Assembly (NCBI GenBank): GCA_021819435.1
Contig: JAKARB010000002.1
Span: 310,001-374,000 of the forward strand
DNA: 64,000 nt
Source: Pseudomonadota bacterium
GTDB taxonomy: Bacteria; Pseudomonadota; Gammaproteobacteria; Burkholderiales; Burkholderiaceae_C
Reading direction: 5' to 3'
Position numbers and translations under genes: made by a program. The number at the start of each line of letters is the position of its first letter. Position 1 is the stretch's first letter. The notes below the pieces were generated by a model, which was not told where the DNA came from, searched no databases, and worked only from the letters and a program-made list of their open reading frames with translations. Below, one piece after another: positions 1 through 8,455 of the stretch.

Positions 1-1
1 C

Positions 2-91
2 GCCGCACCCCGTCTCAAGGTGCTGGGACACAGCGAGATCCCTGAGACGCATTCGATTCGCATCGGTACCCTGATCGGAGGCCACGCATGA
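2..91 (+). CDS. flhA: FlhA C-terminal end (partial)
   Basis: The frame is open from the window edge and stops at TGA 89-91. It encodes 29 residues ending in IRIGTLIGGHA, which resembles the tail of FlhA, the inner-membrane export-gate protein of the flagellar secretion system. The stop overlaps the flhF start (ATGA), as expected for the conserved flhA-flhF-flhG-fliA order. The call rests on this short tail and on the neighbours. Confidence 0.75.
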   Translation, partial: AAPRLKVLGHSEIPETHSIRIGTLIGGHA

Positions 92-1863
92 ACGTCAAAC
101 GCTTCATTGGACGCAACAGCCGCGAGGCCATGCAGAAGGTCAAGGCGGCATTCGGGGACGAGGCCATCGTGCTGTCGACCAAGCCTGCTGCTGAAGGCGG
201 CATCGAGATCCTGGCCATGGCCGCCGATGGCATGGCTGCGGTCGAATCGATGTCCCAGCGCGCGCCGGCTGCCGAACCGGCTATGGATCGCCACGAGCCA
301 GCGGATGAAGAGGAAGCCTCCGGCACGCTGGCCAAGGGGGCTGCCGCTGCCCGCCAGTCGGTCGCCAACCTCGCCCACACTGTGCAGGAAGACGTCAAGC
401 AGCTCGCCATGAGCACGCTGTCCTTCCAGGACTACGTGCGCGAACGCATGCTCAAGCGCCGCCAGGCCGCCATCCAGGCTCGCACCGAGCCGGCAATGGC
501 TGCGCCCGAAGCCCAGCTCAACCAGCGTTTCGCTGAACCCCGCCGTCAGGCCGCCGCCCACATCGCCGCCGTGGACCTGGCCGTCAGTGAACCGATGATC
601 GCTCCGCGCCAGCCGGCTCGCCAGGCCACCGTCGGTGCGCCAGCCTCGGTGCCGCACCAAGCCGAATCGCTGGCTCGCGCCCAGATGTCCCAGTCTCAGG
701 CCCAGGGCCGCGCTCAGGCATCTCAGACAGATGAGCTGACCATGGACCGCATGGTCTCCCGCCAGGAAGCCCCGCGCGCCGCCGCTGCCCGCCCCGTCGC
801 CAAGGCGCAGCCGCAGCCGCAGGCCAAGCCCGCTGTGCAGGCAGCCCAGCCCGACACCGCCACCCTGGACGCCCTGCGCGCCGCCCAGGAGGCGAACACC
901 ACGCTGCTTGGCGAACTGCGCGCCATGCGAGCCATGATGACCGAGCGCTTCGAGACCATGGCCTTCCTGGACAAGCTCGGCCGCACCCCCGCCCAGGCCA
1001 CCCTGGCCCAGCGCCTGCTCGACGGCGGTTTCTCGACCGTGCTGATCCGCAAGCTGCTCGACGCCATGCCCGCCGATGTCAACAACGGCCAACACGACGA
1101 GCTGGAGTGGGCCACCCAGGTGCTGCAGCGCAACCTGAACACCGCAGACACCGAACGCGCCATCGAAGACCAGGGCGGGGTCTTCGCCCTGATCGGCTCG
1201 ACCGGCGTCGGCAAGACCACTTCCACCGCCAAGCTGGCCGCCACCTTCGCCGCCAAGCACGGCGCGCAAAACCTCGGCCTCATCACCCTGGACGCCTACC
1301 GGGTGGGCGCCCACGAACAGCTGCGTGCTTATGGCCGCATCCTGGGCGTGCCCGTGCACATGGCCCATGACCGCGCCGCGCTGGAAGACCTGCTCGAGCT
1401 GTTGTCGGGCAAGAAGCTGATCCTCATCGACACCGCCGGCATGGCCCAGCGCGATGGCCGCACCAAGGAACTGCTGGAGATGCTCTCGCACCCCAGCATC
1501 AAAAAGCTGCTGGTCATCAACGCCTCGGCTCAGGGCGATGCCATCGAAGACGTCATGCACGCGTACCACGCGCAGCAGTGCTGCGGCGTCATCCTCTCGA
1601 AGCTGGATGAGGCCGTGAAGCTCGGTCCGGCGCTGGATGCGTTAATCCGTCACAAGCAGAAAGTTCTCGGCGTGGCAAATGGCCAACGCGTGCCCGAAGA
1701 TTGGCATCGCCTGTCCGCGCAAGCCTTGGTGCACCGCGCGCTGCGTGCCAGCCTGAACCCGGCCTACCGCCTCGATCCCAATGAGGTGAGCCTGATCCTG
1801 GCCACGCCCTCGATGCCCGAGATGCTGCAACAGTCCGCCCGCGCCGCCGCTGCCACCGCCTGA
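88..1863 (+). CDS. flhF: Flagellar biosynthesis GTPase FlhF
   Basis: FlhF is an SRP-type GTPase that sets flagellar position and number at the cell pole. The 591-residue protein has the three usual parts: an N-terminal B domain (about 1-50), a long Ala/Gln/Pro-rich linker (about 100-260) and a C-terminal NG GTPase domain. Visible GTPase motifs are the P-loop GSTGVGKT (370-377), DTAG (448-451) and SKLD (about 504-507). The start overlaps the flhA stop, which implies translational coupling. flhG and fliA follow on the same strand. The linker is long but normal for betaproteobacteria. Confidence 0.97.
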   Translation: MNVKRFIGRNSREAMQKVKAAFGDEAIVLSTKPAAEGGIEILAMAADGMAAVESMSQRAPAAEPAMDRHEPADEEEASGTLAKGAAAARQSVANLAHTVQEDVKQLAMSTLSFQDYVRERMLKRRQAAIQARTEPAMAAPEAQLNQRFAEPRRQAAAHIAAVDLAVSEPMIAPRQPARQATVGAPASVPHQAESLARAQMSQSQAQGRAQASQTDELTMDRMVSRQEAPRAAAARPVAKAQPQPQAKPAVQAAQPDTATLDALRAAQEANTTLLGELRAMRAMMTERFETMAFLDKLGRTPAQATLAQRLLDGGFSTVLIRKLLDAMPADVNNGQHDELEWATQVLQRNLNTADTERAIEDQGGVFALIGSTGVGKTTSTAKLAATFAAKHGAQNLGLITLDAYRVGAHEQLRAYGRILGVPVHMAHDRAALEDLLELLSGKKLILIDTAGMAQRDGRTKELLEMLSHPSIKKLLVINASAQGDAIEDVMHAYHAQQCCGVILSKLDEAVKLGPALDALIRHKQKVLGVANGQRVPEDWHRLSAQALVHRALRASLNPAYRLDPNEVSLILATPSMPEMLQQSARAAAATA

Positions 1864-1882
1864 TCCAACGAGCACGCCACCC

Positions 1883-2707
1883 ATGGTCCGACCCGTGCGC
1901 ACCGCACTCCCAGCCCACCCCATTGATCAGGCCCAGGGCCTGCGCCAGATGTTCGCCGCCCGTGTGCTGCGCTTCATCCCGGTGGTGGCCAACACCCGCT
2001 CCAGCGCTGGCGGCCTGGTGCTCGAACGGCTGTGCGCAGCCTACGCCGCCTGCGGTCTCAGCACCTTGGTGGTCGACGCTGGCGAACAGGCCCGCGCCCC
2101 CAGCGAGCTGGCCGAATTCGACATCTCAGAAGGCATTGAGCGCCTCTCCGAACAAGTGAGCTACATGCCCGCGCGTGGCCTGCCGCTGAAGTTCGCCGAC
2201 GCCCGTGGCTCTTGCTCGGCCCTGCTTGATGCGCTCGCCGACGCGTCCGCGCGCAGCGATGTGATCCTCGTGCACGCCTCGGCCAGCGAACTGGTGCGCA
2301 TCTTCACCGTCCCCGGTCTTGGCCACAACTTGCGGCCGCTGGTCTTCACCAACGACCTCGCCGAAGGCCTCACAGATGCCTACGCAGCCGTCAAGGTGCT
2401 CAGCCAGCGCGGTGGCTGGATGGCCTACGACCTGCTGATGTGCGCCCCGCGTCACAGCCAGCAGGCCGACGAGGTGATCCGCCGGCTGGGCCAGTGCTCC
2501 GACCAGTTCCTGGGCGCCGCGCAACGCGTGGCCCTGAGGCTGGACCCGCTCGAACCCGCTTCGACCGACCCCGACGCCCGTTTCATGGAACTGGCTGCCG
2601 GACTCTTGCGCTGCGCCTTGCCCCACACCCTGGGCGAGACCGCTTTCGACCACCTGTTGTCGCCCGGCGCAGCCCTGCCTGCCCGCGTGTCGCCCGTACT
2701 CAACTGA
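1883..2707 (+). CDS. flhG: FlhG-like (MinD/ParA-related) flagellar number regulator, degenerate P-loop
   Basis: A 274-residue protein between flhF and fliA, where the MinD-type ATPase FlhG (FleN/YlxH) is expected. FlhG partners FlhF and limits flagellar number. The N-terminal region keeps the MinD layout (RFIPVVANTRSSAGG, then LVVDAGEQ), but the deviant Walker A KGGVGKT is absent and replaced by NTRSSAGG. ATP binding therefore looks lost or changed. The identification comes mainly from position and this residual fold pattern. It lies 19 bases after flhF and 20 before the chosen fliA start. Confidence 0.75.
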   Translation: MVRPVRTALPAHPIDQAQGLRQMFAARVLRFIPVVANTRSSAGGLVLERLCAAYAACGLSTLVVDAGEQARAPSELAEFDISEGIERLSEQVSYMPARGLPLKFADARGSCSALLDALADASARSDVILVHASASELVRIFTVPGLGHNLRPLVFTNDLAEGLTDAYAAVKVLSQRGGWMAYDLLMCAPRHSQQADEVIRRLGQCSDQFLGAAQRVALRLDPLEPASTDPDARFMELAAGLLRCALPHTLGETAFDHLLSPGAALPARVSPVLN

Positions 2708-2727
2708 AGATGCTCATGGAGCCCAGC

Positions 2728-3450
2728 ATGTCCAGCACGTACACCGCCAAAGGCCGTCTCGACATCGATTCGATGCTGCGACAGTACAGCCCGCTGGTGC
2801 GGCGCCTGGCCCACCAGATGATCGCCAAGCTGCCGGCCAACGTCGAAATCGACGACCTGATCCAGGTCGGCATGATCGGCCTGACGGATGCCCTGACCCG
2901 CTTCGACGCAGGGCAGGGGGTGCAGTTCGAAACCTTCGCCACTCAGCGCATCCGTGGCGCCATGCTCGACGAACTGCGCGGTGCCGACTGGCTCAGCCGA
3001 GGCACCCGCAAACAGCAGCGCGACATCGAAAGCGCCGTGCACAAGCTTGAGCAGAAGCTCGGCCGCGCCCCGCATGAAAGCGAAATCGCCAAGGAAATGG
3101 GCATGTCGCTGACCGACTATCAGGAGATGCTCGGCAAGGTGCGTGGCACCCAGCTGATCTACCTGGAAGACATGAGCGGCGAAGATGGCGACAACGATTA
3201 CCTGGATCGCCACGTCACCGATGAAGGCAACGACCCTTTGAGCTTGCTCGAAGACCATCGCATGCGTCATGCTCTGGTCGAAGCCATCAAGAACCTGCCT
3301 GAACGCGAACAGTACGTCATGAGCATGTACTACGAGCAGGACATGAACCTCAAGGAAATCGCCGCGGTGCTGGGCGTGACCGAATCACGTGTTTGTCAGC
3401 TGCACAGCCAGTCCATCGCCCGGCTGCGCGTCAAGCTCCGAGAATGGTGA
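2728..3450 (+). CDS. fliA: Flagellar RNA polymerase sigma factor FliA (sigma 28)
   Basis: A 240-residue sigma-70 family protein of usual FliA length. Region 2 (IDDLIQVGMIGLTDAL, then FETFATQRIRGAMLDELR), region 3 and region 4 (LPEREQYVMSMYY, LKEIAAVLGVTESRVCQLHS) are all present. It directs transcription of late flagellar and chemotaxis genes. I chose ATG 2728 because GGAG (2717-2720) lies seven bases upstream. In-frame ATGs at 2710 and 2716 are possible but poorly placed, and the frame open back to 2440 is overlap with flhG. The soluble chemoreceptor follows. Confidence 0.96.
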   Translation: MSSTYTAKGRLDIDSMLRQYSPLVRRLAHQMIAKLPANVEIDDLIQVGMIGLTDALTRFDAGQGVQFETFATQRIRGAMLDELRGADWLSRGTRKQQRDIESAVHKLEQKLGRAPHESEIAKEMGMSLTDYQEMLGKVRGTQLIYLEDMSGEDGDNDYLDRHVTDEGNDPLSLLEDHRMRHALVEAIKNLPEREQYVMSMYYEQDMNLKEIAAVLGVTESRVCQLHSQSIARLRVKLREW

Positions 3451-3513
3451 GCCGCAAGCCCGCCAGCTTCGGCTTTCCCCGGGCGATGGCCACCCTTCAT
3501 CAGAGGGGCGCCC

Positions 3514-4893
3514 ATGTTGGCCTTGTTCAAGAAGCGCGAAACCGAGGCATCGGTTTCGCCTGCAGTCTCCAGCGAGCCGGTGCGCTCGGCGGGGACCGAA
3601 TCCGTTCACGCGCTTGCGCAGGTGCTGCAGCGCGATTGCAGTGGCCTGGGCCTCGAAGCCGCCCAGTTGCGCGGGGCGCTTGACGACTCCGCCGCCATCG
3701 CCACCCGCCAGACCAGCGCCTTGACAGAGCTGGAAGCCCAGGCGCACGAGATCGCCCAAGCGCAACAGCGCATCCAGGCCGAGACCATGCAGAGCCAGCA
3801 GGCCATGCAGCGTGCGCGCGCCAGCGTCGAGCATGTGGGCGAAGAAGTCGCGGGCGTCGTCAACACCCTCAAGCAGGTCTCGGATGCCGCCAGCCAGATC
3901 ACCCAGGTGGCCTTGCAGACCCGGCTGGTGGCCTTCAACGCATCGGTCGAAGCCAAGCGCGCCGGTGAGGCGGGCCTGGGGTTCTCGGTCGTGGCCGATG
4001 CCGTCAAGGACCTCTCCACCCAGGTCGAATCCATCTCCAAGGCCATCATGGGCACGGTGGCCTCGCTCGACCAGCGCATCCAGTCGCTGGCGCAGGACCT
4101 TCGCGTCGATGCGCAGCTCGATGCGGCCAAGCACGATCAGAGCCGCCAGGTCCACCTCGCCCTGGTCGGGGCGGAGAGCGCGGTGCAGCGCATCGTCGAG
4201 GCCGCTGGCATCAGCGCCGGCTTGAGCCAAGGCATCCAGCAGCAGGTCGGCCGCATGGGCCAGGAAGTCCAGACCGTGCGAGACGCCCTGGCCGATGCAT
4301 CGGGGCGCAGCGAGCGCGTGCTGGGCGTTTCCGAGCGGCTCATGGAGGTCATCGCCACCTGCGGCGTGGAGACGGCGGACACCCCTTACATCCAGCTGGC
4401 GCAGCAGGTCGCCGGCCAGATCGCCGAGCGCCTGGAACAGGCCCTGGCCTCAGGCCGCATCGACATGACGAAGCTCTTCGACGAGCACTACCAACCCCTG
4501 GTGGGCAGCAACCCCGCTCAGCACAGCACGGCATTCAACGCCCTGACCGACGAGCTGTTCCCGCCTTTGCAGGAAGCGGCCCTCAAGGCGCTGCCCGAGG
4601 TGGTCTTCTGCATCGCCGCCGACCGCAACGGCTACATCTCCACCCACAACAAGGTCTACTGCCACGCGCAGCGCCCTGGCGACGTGGCCTGGAACACCGC
4701 CAACAGCCGCTGGCGTCGCGTCTTCAACGACCGCACGGGCCTGGCCTCGGCGCGCAACAAACGCCCCTTCTTGCTGCAAACCTATCGCCGCGACATGGGT
4801 GGCGGCAAGTTCGTGCTGCTCAAGGAGGCGTCAGCGCCCATCACCGTGCAGGGGCGCCATTGGGGCGGATTGAGACTGGCTTATCGCTTCTGA
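3514..4893 (+). CDS. Soluble methyl-accepting chemotaxis protein
   Basis: A 459-residue protein without a membrane segment. The helical middle part contains the receptor hairpin tip signature (AFNASVEAKRAGEAG at about 140-155, followed by FSVVADAVKDLS), which contacts CheA/CheW. The C-terminal ~130 residues (from about 330) look like a small Cache-type sensory domain: FCIAADRNGYISTHN, then WGGLRLAY. The order is thus signalling module first and sensor last, the reverse of classic transmembrane receptors. Its place after fliA suggests a flagellar regulon gene. The ligand is unknown. Confidence 0.85.
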   Translation: MLALFKKRETEASVSPAVSSEPVRSAGTESVHALAQVLQRDCSGLGLEAAQLRGALDDSAAIATRQTSALTELEAQAHEIAQAQQRIQAETMQSQQAMQRARASVEHVGEEVAGVVNTLKQVSDAASQITQVALQTRLVAFNASVEAKRAGEAGLGFSVVADAVKDLSTQVESISKAIMGTVASLDQRIQSLAQDLRVDAQLDAAKHDQSRQVHLALVGAESAVQRIVEAAGISAGLSQGIQQQVGRMGQEVQTVRDALADASGRSERVLGVSERLMEVIATCGVETADTPYIQLAQQVAGQIAERLEQALASGRIDMTKLFDEHYQPLVGSNPAQHSTAFNALTDELFPPLQEAALKALPEVVFCIAADRNGYISTHNKVYCHAQRPGDVAWNTANSRWRRVFNDRTGLASARNKRPFLLQTYRRDMGGGKFVLLKEASAPITVQGRHWGGLRLAYRF

Positions 4894-4925
4894 GCCAACG
4901 CTTCCTTCACAAGCAAGCCCAAAGT

Positions 4926-5858
4926 TCAGCCGATCCGCCCCAGCAGCAGGTACTCCATGAGCGCCTTCTGCACATGCAGCCGGTTCTCGGCCTCATCCCA
5001 AACCACGGATTGCGGCCCGTCGATCACCTCGGCCTCGACTTCCTCTCCACGGTGCGCGGGCAGGCAGTGCATGAACAGCGCATCGGGGCTGGCCACGGCC
5101 ATCATCTCGGCGTCCACGCACCAGTCGGCGAAGGCCTTCTTGCGCTCTTCGTTCTCGGCTTCGAAGCCCATGCTGGTCCACACGTCTGTGGTCACCAGGT
5201 GGGCGCCACGGCAGGCGTCCATCGGGTCCTTGAAGACCTTGTAGCAGTCCTGGCTCGAAATGCCGGCCACCTCGGGGTCGATCTCGTAGCCGCTGGGCGT
5301 GCTCACGTGCACCGTGAAGCCCAACAGCTCAGCCGCCTGCAGCCAGGTGTTGGCCATGTTGTTGCCGTCGCCCACCCAGGCCACCACCTTGCCCGCGATC
5401 GAGCCGCGGTGCTCGATGTAGGTGAAGATGTCGGCCAGGATCTGGCAAGGGTGGTACTCGTTGGTCAGCCCGTTGATCACCGGCACGCGCGAGTTGGCCG
5501 CGAACTTGACCAGCTTGGCCTGCTCATAGGTGCGGATCATCACGATGTCGACCATGCGCGAGATCACCTTCGCGCTGTCCTCGATGGGCTCGCTGCGGCC
5601 CAGCTGGCTGCCGTCGGTGGTCAGGTGCACCACCGAGCCGCCCATCTGGTACATGCCCGCCTCGAAGCTCACGCGCGTGCGCGTGCTAGCCTTCTCGAAG
5701 ATCATGGCCAGCGTGCGGTCAGACAGGGGCTGGTATTTCTCGTAGTTCTTGAAGCGCTGCTTGATACTGGCCGCGCGCTGGAAGAGGTACTCGTACTCCG
5801 GGGCGCGCAGGTCCTTGAACTGCAGGTAGTGCTTGATCAGGCTGTTTCCGGGCTTCAT
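4926..5858 (-). CDS. argF: Ornithine carbamoyltransferase
   Basis: Catalyses carbamoyl phosphate + ornithine to citrulline in arginine biosynthesis. The 310-residue length is normal. The carbamoyl-phosphate site STRTR (58-62) and the ornithine/catalytic loop HCLPAHRGE (264-272) are intact. It lies 45 bases downstream of argD on the same strand, so the two probably form one arginine operon. The long plus-strand frame opposite it is a GC-driven shadow. Confidence 0.97.
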   Translation of the reverse strand: MKPGNSLIKHYLQFKDLRAPEYEYLFQRAASIKQRFKNYEKYQPLSDRTLAMIFEKASTRTRVSFEAGMYQMGGSVVHLTTDGSQLGRSEPIEDSAKVISRMVDIVMIRTYEQAKLVKFAANSRVPVINGLTNEYHPCQILADIFTYIEHRGSIAGKVVAWVGDGNNMANTWLQAAELLGFTVHVSTPSGYEIDPEVAGISSQDCYKVFKDPMDACRGAHLVTTDVWTSMGFEAENEERKKAFADWCVDAEMMAVASPDALFMHCLPAHRGEEVEAEVIDGPQSVVWDEAENRLHVQKALMEYLLLGRIG

Positions 5859-5903
5859 GACGCGTTGGGGACGGTTGGGGCAGGGGGGGCGGCACCGGCC
5901 GGC

Positions 5904-7106
5904 TCAGGCCTTGGGCTCGGCAAGGAATTGCTTGATGATCGGCACCAGGATGGCGACCAGTTCGTCGGCCTCGGGCGCGGTGAAGATCAGCGGCGGCAGC
6001 AGGCGCACCACCTTGTCGGCCGTCACGCTCAGCAGCAGCCCGGCTTCCAGCGCGCGGTTGAGGATGACGCCGCAGGGCCGGTCGAGTTCGATGCCGATCA
6101 TCAGGCCCTGACCACGGATTTCGGTGATGCCGGCCACGTTGGCCAACTCGCGGCGCAACGCGCCCATCAGGTGCTCGCCAACATGGTGGGCGTTGGCCAT
6201 CAACTGGTCTTCTTCCATGATCTTGAGCGTCTCGACGCCCGCGCGCATGGCCAGCGGGTTGCCACCGAAGGTGGTGCCATGGTTGCCCGGCTTGAGCACG
6301 TCGGCCGCCTTGGGGCCGCAGACCACGGCGCCAATCGGCACGCCCGAGCCCAGCCCCTTGGCCAGCGGCATGACGTCGGGCTGGATGCCGGCCCACTGGT
6401 GCGCGAACCACTTGCCCGTGCGGCCGATGCCGCATTGCACCTCATCGAGCATCAGCAGCCAGCCCTGCTTGTCACACAGGGCGCGCACGGCTTGCAGGTA
6501 ATCGGAGCGAGCCGGGTTGATGCCGCCTTCGCCCTGGATCACCTCCAGGAACACAGCCGTCACGTTCGGGCGGGTGCGCGCCACTTCTTCCAGCGCGGCG
6601 ATGTCGTTGAGCGGCACGCGCACGAAGCCCTCGACCAGCGGCTCGAAGCCGGCTTGCACCTTGGGGTTGCCCGTGGCCGACAGCGTGGCGATCGAGCGGC
6701 CATGGAAAGCCTTCTCATACACAACCACCTCGGCGCGGTCGATGCCCTTGTCATGGCCGAACTTGCGCGCGATCTTCAGCGCGGCTTCGTTGGCCTCCAG
6801 GCCCGAATTGCAAAAGAAGACGTTGGTCAGCCCCGAGCGCTCCACCAGCAGGCGGGCCAGCTCTTCCTGGAGCGGCACCTGGTAGTAGTTGCAGCAGTGG
6901 ATCATCTTGCTGACCTGCTCCTGCAACGCGGGCACCAGCTTGGGGTGGTTGTGGCCCAGCGTGTTGACCGCGATGCCCGAGAGCGCATCCAGGTAACGTC
7001 GGCCGTCGGTGTCCCAGACTTCGGCGCCCTGGCCGTGCGACAGGGCAACGGGCAGGCGCCCATAGGTGGGCATCACGTGAGGCATGGCGTTGACAGGGGC
7101 GTTCAT
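5904..7106 (-). CDS. argD: Acetylornithine aminotransferase
   Basis: A PLP-dependent class III aminotransferase of 400 residues that converts N-acetylglutamate semialdehyde to N-acetylornithine. The PLP lysine is predicted at 250 in PLAKGLGSGVPIG. The cofactor region (FFCNSGLEANEAALKIAR) and the Asp of LLMLDEVQ are present. The frame is open upstream to 7310, but homologous sequence begins at the chosen ATG (MNAPVN). argF follows after 45 bases. Confidence 0.95.
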   Translation of the reverse strand: MNAPVNAMPHVMPTYGRLPVALSHGQGAEVWDTDGRRYLDALSGIAVNTLGHNHPKLVPALQEQVSKMIHCCNYYQVPLQEELARLLVERSGLTNVFFCNSGLEANEAALKIARKFGHDKGIDRAEVVVYEKAFHGRSIATLSATGNPKVQAGFEPLVEGFVRVPLNDIAALEEVARTRPNVTAVFLEVIQGEGGINPARSDYLQAVRALCDKQGWLLMLDEVQCGIGRTGKWFAHQWAGIQPDVMPLAKGLGSGVPIGAVVCGPKAADVLKPGNHGTTFGGNPLAMRAGVETLKIMEEDQLMANAHHVGEHLMGALRRELANVAGITEIRGQGLMIGIELDRPCGVILNRALEAGLLLSVTADKVVRLLPPLIFTAPEADELVAILVPIIKQFLAEPKA

Positions 7107-7484
7107 GAGCGGGGCTCTGTGAGGTGAGAAACGAAACATTCTATGCAATATCGCCCCCATGCCTCGGTGCCAACCCTGAGCTCGGGCCACCCGGGTGGCG
7201 TGAGATCGGTTCGAGCGGCGGGCGCAGCACCCTGGTGCAGTTGCGCACACCCCGCAATGTGGTTCGGATGCTGGCATCCAAGTTGCGGTGCTCGTCCGCA
7301 TCCGCGACAATCACGTCCATGTCAGCATGGCAACGCCCGAGTCCCATCGGCTGGGCGGCGGCCATCACCCAGTGTTGCAGCACGCTACCCGCGGTCTGTC
7401 GCCCTGGTTCCCCGCAGACGCCAGACACAATCTGGCCCTGTGCCTGTCAATTCACCCATTGCACAGCCCGTCGGAAGCGCCACC
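7107..7484. other. Divergent intergenic region between argD and the DUF3579 gene
   Basis: About 380 bases with no supported gene. Frames here are open only because of GC content and their translations look random. It should hold the argD promoter (minus strand) and the promoter of the DUF3579 gene (plus strand). I see no clear ARG box or other operator. Confidence 0.5.
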
Positions 7485-7826
7485 GTGTCGACGCCCTCAT
7501 CGCCTGAACGCCCCCCCAAACCCCGAGAAGTCTTCATCCTCGGCCTGACCAAACAAGGCCGAACTTTCCGCCCCAGCGATTGGGCTGAACGGCTGGCCGG
7601 CGCCATGTCCTGCTTCCGGCCGGGCGGCATGTCGGGCCCCATGGCCCACATCGGGTACTCGCCCTACTGCGTGCCCACCAGCCTGGACAACGTCAAGTGC
7701 GTGGTCGTCAACGAAGCCTTGCGCGACCTCGAACCCATGGCCTGGGACTTCGTCATGAACTTCGCGCGCGACAACGAATTGCAGGTGCTGGAAGCCTGCC
7801 TGCTGCCCGACGCCCCCAGAGGGTGA
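7485..7826 (+). CDS. DUF3579 domain protein
   Basis: A 113-residue protein starting with GTG at 7485, preceded by CGGAAG at a proper distance. It matches the DUF3579 family pattern of Burkholderiales (VFILGLTKQGRTFRPSDWAE, then GYSPYCVP). The function is unknown; the family is small, soluble and often near core metabolic genes. The frame extends upstream to 7143, but that part is low-quality and not conserved-looking. A bidirectional terminator separates it from rpsT. Confidence 0.8.
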   Translation: MSTPSSPERPPKPREVFILGLTKQGRTFRPSDWAERLAGAMSCFRPGGMSGPMAHIGYSPYCVPTSLDNVKCVVVNEALRDLEPMAWDFVMNFARDNELQVLEACLLPDAPRG

Positions 7827-7897
7827 GGCCAAAAGGACGGCGCGAAGCATTCGCTGAGCGCTCCGCTGCGGCTCATGCGCCAAACGCAGCCCAACAA

Positions 7898-7930
7898 AAA
7901 GCCCGCGCAACGCTTGTTGACGCGGGCTTT
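7898..7930. terminator. Bidirectional intrinsic terminator between DUF3579 gene and rpsT
   Basis: Perfect 10-bp inverted repeat AAAGCCCGCG / CGCGGGCTTT with a 13-base loop. It is A-rich on the left and T-rich on the right, so it can end transcription from both convergent genes. Confidence 0.85.
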
Positions 7931-7983
7931 GTCATGTCCGGGACTCGTCAGCCCCGTCGGCCGTCAGGCCATGACCAAGAAGA

Positions 7984-8277
7984 TCAGGCGGCGATGGCCT
8001 TGATCTTGGCCGACAGGCGGCTCTTGTGGCGAGCGGCCTTGTTCTTGTGGAAGATGCCCTTGTCGGCGATCGAATCGATCACGGATTGAGCGGTCTTGAA
8101 GGCGGCGGCGGCCTGGGCCTTGTCGCCAGCCTTGACGGCCTTGAGCACGCCCTTGATGGCGGTGCGGAACTTCGAACGCAGCGCCGAGTTGGCGGCGTTC
8201 AGCTTGACGTCCTGGCGGGCGCGCTTGCGGCCGGAGGCGATGCGGACGGTCTTCTTGGCTTTGGATGCGGATGCCAT
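7984..8277 (-). CDS. rpsT: 30S ribosomal protein S20
   Basis: A 97-residue, Lys/Arg/Ala-rich helical protein with the S20 pattern: [12 protein letters not shown] start, [18 protein letters not shown], and [14 protein letters not shown] end. It binds 16S rRNA early in 30S assembly. The open frame extends upstream across the divergent promoter region, but the Met at 8277 is the family start. murJ is divergent on the other strand. Confidence 0.97.
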   Translation of the reverse strand: MASASKAKKTVRIASGRKRARQDVKLNAANSALRSKFRTAIKGVLKAVKAGDKAQAAAAFKTAQSVIDSIADKGIFHKNKAARHKSRLSAKIKAIAA

Positions 8278-8455
8278 GTGATCTCTTGCGCTGGTGAACC
8301 AGCGCGCAACACTCCTGTGGATGCCCGAGACCACCGAACCACCGGCCGCCTCGATTCGCACCCGCGCAGAAGCGGCAGGTTGGAAAGAACATAGGACTCT
8401 ACCACGAACCGGGGGAGGCGGCAAGTCAGCGTCGGGCTGCTTCCTATAATGCGCC

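Noticed and set aside
2440..2727. Upstream extension of fliA
   Set aside because: This part overlaps flhG in another frame and has no sigma-factor similarity; a good ribosome binding site precedes 2728.
4860..7127. A 755-residue plus-strand open frame
   Set aside because: It lies entirely opposite argF and argD, is rich in His/Val/Leu/Ala as GC-shadow frames are, and matches no family.
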